Origin: JBBCJR01 sp037190805
Lineage (GTDB): Bacteria; Pseudomonadota; Alphaproteobacteria; Sphingomonadales; Sphingomonadaceae
Assembly (NCBI GenBank): GCA_037190805.1
Contig: JBBCJR010000007.1
Span: 124,001 to 188,000, forward strand
Length of the DNA stretch: 64,000 nt
Reading direction: 5' to 3'
Part shown: positions 61,424-64,000 of the stretch, piece by piece
Layout of the letters: each line of letters opens with the position of its first letter
How positions within the stretch are numbered: position 1 is the stretch's first letter
Position numbers and translations under genes: made by a program
The notes under the pieces: generated by a model
The model's input: the letters and a program-made list of their open reading frames with translations, nothing else
Databases searched by the model: none
Told to the model about the DNA's origin: nothing

Positions 61424-61578
61424 CAGCGCGAACAATGACAGTTCGGGGACGTCGGCCGATCTGACATCGTCACATAAAATTCATATTTTTCAATGCGATA
61501 TTTGGTGAATTTTGTACTTTTGGCGCGAGCCTTGCTTTGCCCTCGACGTCGTTCACGACCTCGAAGGAAACCCGATCA

Positions 61579-62223
61579 ATGCGTAACATCATTATATCCG
61601 CGTCTCTTGCCGCGGCCGCATTCGCGACCCCGGCGATGGCCGCCACGATCACCCCCGTATCGGTGACTGCCACCAACACCTTTCCCTTCTGGGGCTCGTA
61701 TCGGCCAGAACGGCTGATCGATGGCAGCGGCCTGTCAGGCAATCTGCACAATAATGATTTCAACGGCATGTGGATGACCGACCAGTCGGTCCAGCAAGCC
61801 AGCCTGACTTTCGACCTTGGGGAGATCTATCAGCTGACCGGCGCGTCGATCTGGAACTATAATTACGGCAACCCCAACGAGTTCATGTCGACCATCCTGC
61901 GCGGCGTCCGTGACTTCACGATCGACCTGTCGCTCGACGGCACCGACTTCACCAACGTCCTCAGCGACCGACTGGCGATGGGCACCGGTCAGCCGATGGC
62001 CGCCCAGACCTTCGATCTTGATGGCGAGGCGCGCTATGTCCGCATCAACGTCCTCAACAACTATGGCTTCAGCCTCGACCGGCCTCAGGACATCGCCAGC
62101 GGCCTGTCGGAAGTGCGGTTCAGCGCCGTGCCCGAACCCGCCACCTGGGCGATGATGATCGCCGGCTTCGGCCTCGTCGGCGGCGCTCTGCGTCGTCGTC
62201 GCACGATCGCCGTCAACGCCTGA
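61579..62223 (+). CDS. PEPxxWA-CTERM protein with discoidin-like domain
   Basis: The 214-residue secreted protein begins MRNIIISASLAAAAFATPAM (signal peptide). The body is a beta-sandwich of the F5/8-type C (galactose-binding) kind: LIDGSGLSG, MWMTDQS, SLTFDLGEIYQLTGASIWNY and DGEARYVRINVLNNYG. The C-terminus is VPEPATWAMMIAGFGLVGGA followed by RRRR, a canonical PEPxxWA sorting signal. It should be processed by the exosortase V encoded at 31316-32257 and end up at the cell surface or in the matrix. The ribosome-binding site GAAGGAAA precedes the ATG. Confidence 0.88.
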   Translation: MRNIIISASLAAAAFATPAMAATITPVSVTATNTFPFWGSYRPERLIDGSGLSGNLHNNDFNGMWMTDQSVQQASLTFDLGEIYQLTGASIWNYNYGNPNEFMSTILRGVRDFTIDLSLDGTDFTNVLSDRLAMGTGQPMAAQTFDLDGEARYVRINVLNNYGFSLDRPQDIASGLSEVRFSAVPEPATWAMMIAGFGLVGGALRRRRTIAVNA

Positions 62224-62228
62224 TCTGA

Positions 62229-62265
62229 AAGCGCGCCATGGGCCGACAGGGTTCATGGCGCGCTT
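62229..62265 (+). terminator. Terminator-like hairpin after the PEPxxWA gene
   Basis: AAGCGCGCCATG and CATGGCGCGCTT form a perfect 12-bp stem around a 13-base loop, immediately after the stop codon. The following bases are mostly C, so the T-run is poor, but the stem is very strong. Confidence 0.65.
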
Positions 62266-62298
62266 CCCCCGCCGCCGCCAGCTTGCTAACCGGGCGGC

Positions 62299-64000
62299 AT
62301 GGCCACCGATCCCTTCAACGACATCGTCGACGCGCCGTTCGATGAGGCGCTGTCGCAGCGCTATCTCGTCTATGCGCTGTCCACCATCACCGCCCGCTCG
62401 CTGCCCGACGTCCGCGACGGGTTGAAGCCGGTCCACCGCCGCCTGCTGTGGGCGATGCGCCTGCTGCGCCTGGACCCCGCCGCCGCCTACAAGAAATGCG
62501 CGCGCGTCGTCGGCGACGTCATCGGCAAATATCATCCGCATGGCGACCAGTCGGTCTATGACGCCATGGTCCGCCTCGCCCAGGATTTCTCGCTGCGCTA
62601 TCCGCTGGTCGACGGTCAGGGCAATTTCGGCAATATCGACGGCGATAACGCCGCCGCCATGCGCTATACGGAAGCGCGGCTGACCGCCGCCGCCGGCGCC
62701 CTGATGGCCGGTCTCGACGAAGGCACGGTCGCTTTCCGCCCGACCTATAACGGCGAGGAAGAAGAACCGGAGGTCTTCCCCGGCCTGTTCCCAAACCTGC
62801 TGGCGAACGGCGCCAGCGGCATCGCCGTCGGCATGGCGACGTCGATTCCGCCGCACAATGTCGCCGAGCTGATCGACGCTATGACGATCCTGATCGACGA
62901 GCCGGACGCCGATATCGACCGGCTGATGGGTCCGGTGCAGGGGCCCGATTTTCCGACCGGCGGCATCATCGCCGAAAGCCGCGCGACGATCCGCGAAGCC
63001 TATGTCACCGGCCGCGGCGGCATGCGGGTCCGGGCACGGTGGGAAAAGGAAATGCTGGGCAGCGGGATGTGGCAGATCGTCGTGTCCGAAATCCCCTATC
63101 AGGTGCCGAAATCGAAGCTGATCGAACAGATCGCCGGCCTGATCGCCGACAAGAAGCTGCCGATCCTCGCCGATGTGCGGGACGAGAGCGACGAGACGCT
63201 GCGCCTGGTGCTGGAACCGCGCGCCCGCACCGTCGACCCCGATCTGCTGATGGAAAGCCTGTTCAAGCTGACCGACCTCGAATCGCGGTTCAGCCTCAAC
63301 CTCAACGTCCTCGACAAGACGCGCACGCCCAGGGTGATGAGCCTGCCCGAGGCGCTGTCAGCCTTCCTCGACCATCAGTTCGAGGTCCTGCAGGCCCGGA
63401 CCCGCCACCGGCTGGACAAGATCGACGACCGGCTGGAACTGCTCGCGGGCTTCCTCGTCGCCTATCTCAACCTCGACGAGGTGATCCGCATCATTCGCGA
63501 GGAGGACGATGCCAAGGCAGCGCTGATCGCTCGCTTCACGCTCACCGACCGGCAGGCCGAAGCCATCCTCAACATGCGTCTGCGCTCGCTGCGCAAGCTC
63601 GAGGAAATGGAAATCCGGCGCGAGGACAAGGCGCTCCGCGCCGAGCGCAAGGAGTTGAAGGACCTGCTCGCCTCTCCCGACCTCCAGCGGGTACGGATGA
63701 AAAGCGACCTGACCGCTCTGCGCGCCACTTACGGTCCAGACACGCTCTTGGGCGCCCGCCGTACGGGCTTTGCCGAGGGCGGCCCCGTGAAGGAGATCGA
63801 CTGGAACGCGATGATCGAGCGCGAGCCGATCACCGTCATTCTGTCGCAGCGCGGCTGGATCAGGGCACTGAAGGGTCATATCGACCTCGCCTCCGCCGAT
63901 GCCCTTAAGTTTCGGGAAGGCGACGGCCCCGCTTATGCCTTTCACGCCCAGACCACGGACCGGCTGCTGCTCGCGGCATCGACGGGCCGCTTCTATACGG
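62299..64000 (+). CDS. parC: DNA topoisomerase IV subunit A, 5' part
   Basis: ParC is the DNA-cleaving subunit of topoisomerase IV, which decatenates daughter chromosomes. The frame is open from ATG 62299 to the window end (567 codons), so the gene is cut. Residues 11-48 (DAPFDEALSQRYLVYALSTI, then SLPDVRDGLKPVHRR) and KYHPHGDQSVYDAMVRLAQ are type IIA core motifs. The cleavage Tyr123 lies in MRYTEARL. GNIDGDNAAAMRYTEARL is the alphaproteobacterial ParC form, which separates it from GyrA. Gln84 occupies the position of Ser80 of E. coli ParC, the classical quinolone-contact residue. Its start follows the PEPxxWA gene by 75 bases. Confidence 0.95.
   Translation, partial: MATDPFNDIVDAPFDEALSQRYLVYALSTITARSLPDVRDGLKPVHRRLLWAMRLLRLDPAAAYKKCARVVGDVIGKYHPHGDQSVYDAMVRLAQDFSLRYPLVDGQGNFGNIDGDNAAAMRYTEARLTAAAGALMAGLDEGTVAFRPTYNGEEEEPEVFPGLFPNLLANGASGIAVGMATSIPPHNVAELIDAMTILIDEPDADIDRLMGPVQGPDFPTGGIIAESRATIREAYVTGRGGMRVRARWEKEMLGSGMWQIVVSEIPYQVPKSKLIEQIAGLIADKKLPILADVRDESDETLRLVLEPRARTVDPDLLMESLFKLTDLESRFSLNLNVLDKTRTPRVMSLPEALSAFLDHQFEVLQARTRHRLDKIDDRLELLAGFLVAYLNLDEVIRIIREEDDAKAALIARFTLTDRQAEAILNMRLRSLRKLEEMEIRREDKALRAERKELKDLLASPDLQRVRMKSDLTALRATYGPDTLLGARRTGFAEGGPVKEIDWNAMIEREPITVILSQRGWIRALKGHIDLASADALKFREGDGPAYAFHAQTTDRLLLAASTGRFYT

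Noticed and set aside
59162..61435. 757-codon minus-strand frame across uvrC and recO
   Set aside because: Both underlying genes are certain; the frame lacks any known motif and a ribosome-binding site.

Overview
The window is a high-GC, densely coded piece of an alphaproteobacterial chromosome, almost certainly a sphingomonad (Sphingomonas or a close relative). Supporting this are the PEPxxWA-type sorting signals next to a V-type exosortase locus, the tonB-exbB-exbD-exbD operon, the alphaproteobacterial ParC sequence, and the predominance of GTG, TTG and ATGA-overlap starts. I see no transposases, phage genes, CRISPR arrays or rRNA. The one RNA gene is a tRNA-His. Both ends cut genes: bpt on the left and parC on the right.

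Layout. 1-6.0 kb: 3' end of bpt, a small protein with a variant exosortase signal, then the replication cluster dnaN, recF, gyrB on the minus strand. 6-27.3 kb: housekeeping genes, namely an outer-membrane barrel protein, an IalB-like protein, rlmN, cfa, a divergent Lrp-type regulator and RhtA-like exporter pair, nadE-gltX, plsY-dprA, topA-rnr, hslVU, two small proteins and hisBHAF. 27.3-30.2 kb: entericidin, a CAP-domain protein, a UPF0114 membrane protein and an aldehyde dehydrogenase. 30.4-41.6 kb: an envelope and polysaccharide region with a small accessory membrane protein, EpsI, exosortase V, rfbACDB for dTDP-L-rhamnose, an acyltransferase, a TPR lipoprotein, a Wzy/WaaL-like ligase or polymerase and a Wzx-like flippase. 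41.7-47.8 kb: tamA-tamB. 47.8-49.3 kb: an unusual secreted protein combining a c-type heme motif with an alpha-toroid, an AT-rich stretch with several inverted repeats, and tRNA-His. 49.4-53.5 kb: glnB-glnA behind a sigma-54-type promoter, an MFS efflux gene and an unknown gene. 53.7-56.3 kb: the TonB energy-transducing operon. 56.6-64 kb: an unknown secreted protein, folB with a PTR1/FolM-like reductase, uvrC-recO, a discoidin-like PEPxxWA-CTERM protein and parC.

How the genes fit together. XrtV and EpsI sit beside sugar-nucleotide, polymerization and flippase genes, and two likely substrates with C-terminal sorting signals lie elsewhere in the window, so a protein-sorting system and an exopolysaccharide pathway appear to be paired. 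The TonB and Tam operons serve the same outer membrane. DNA maintenance genes (gyrB, topA, parC, recF, recO, uvrC, dprA) are spread across the window.

The points most worth a second look are: an apparent ATT start codon for topA; a gyrB promoter whose -10 box abuts the start codon, suggesting a leaderless mRNA; helically phased NtrC-like dyads upstream of the glnBA sigma-54 promoter; the XrtV locus and a variant PEM-type signal; the heme and toroid protein with its dyad-rich upstream region; and the Asp-Tyr-Lys triad that marks the SDR next to folB as a pteridine reductase.
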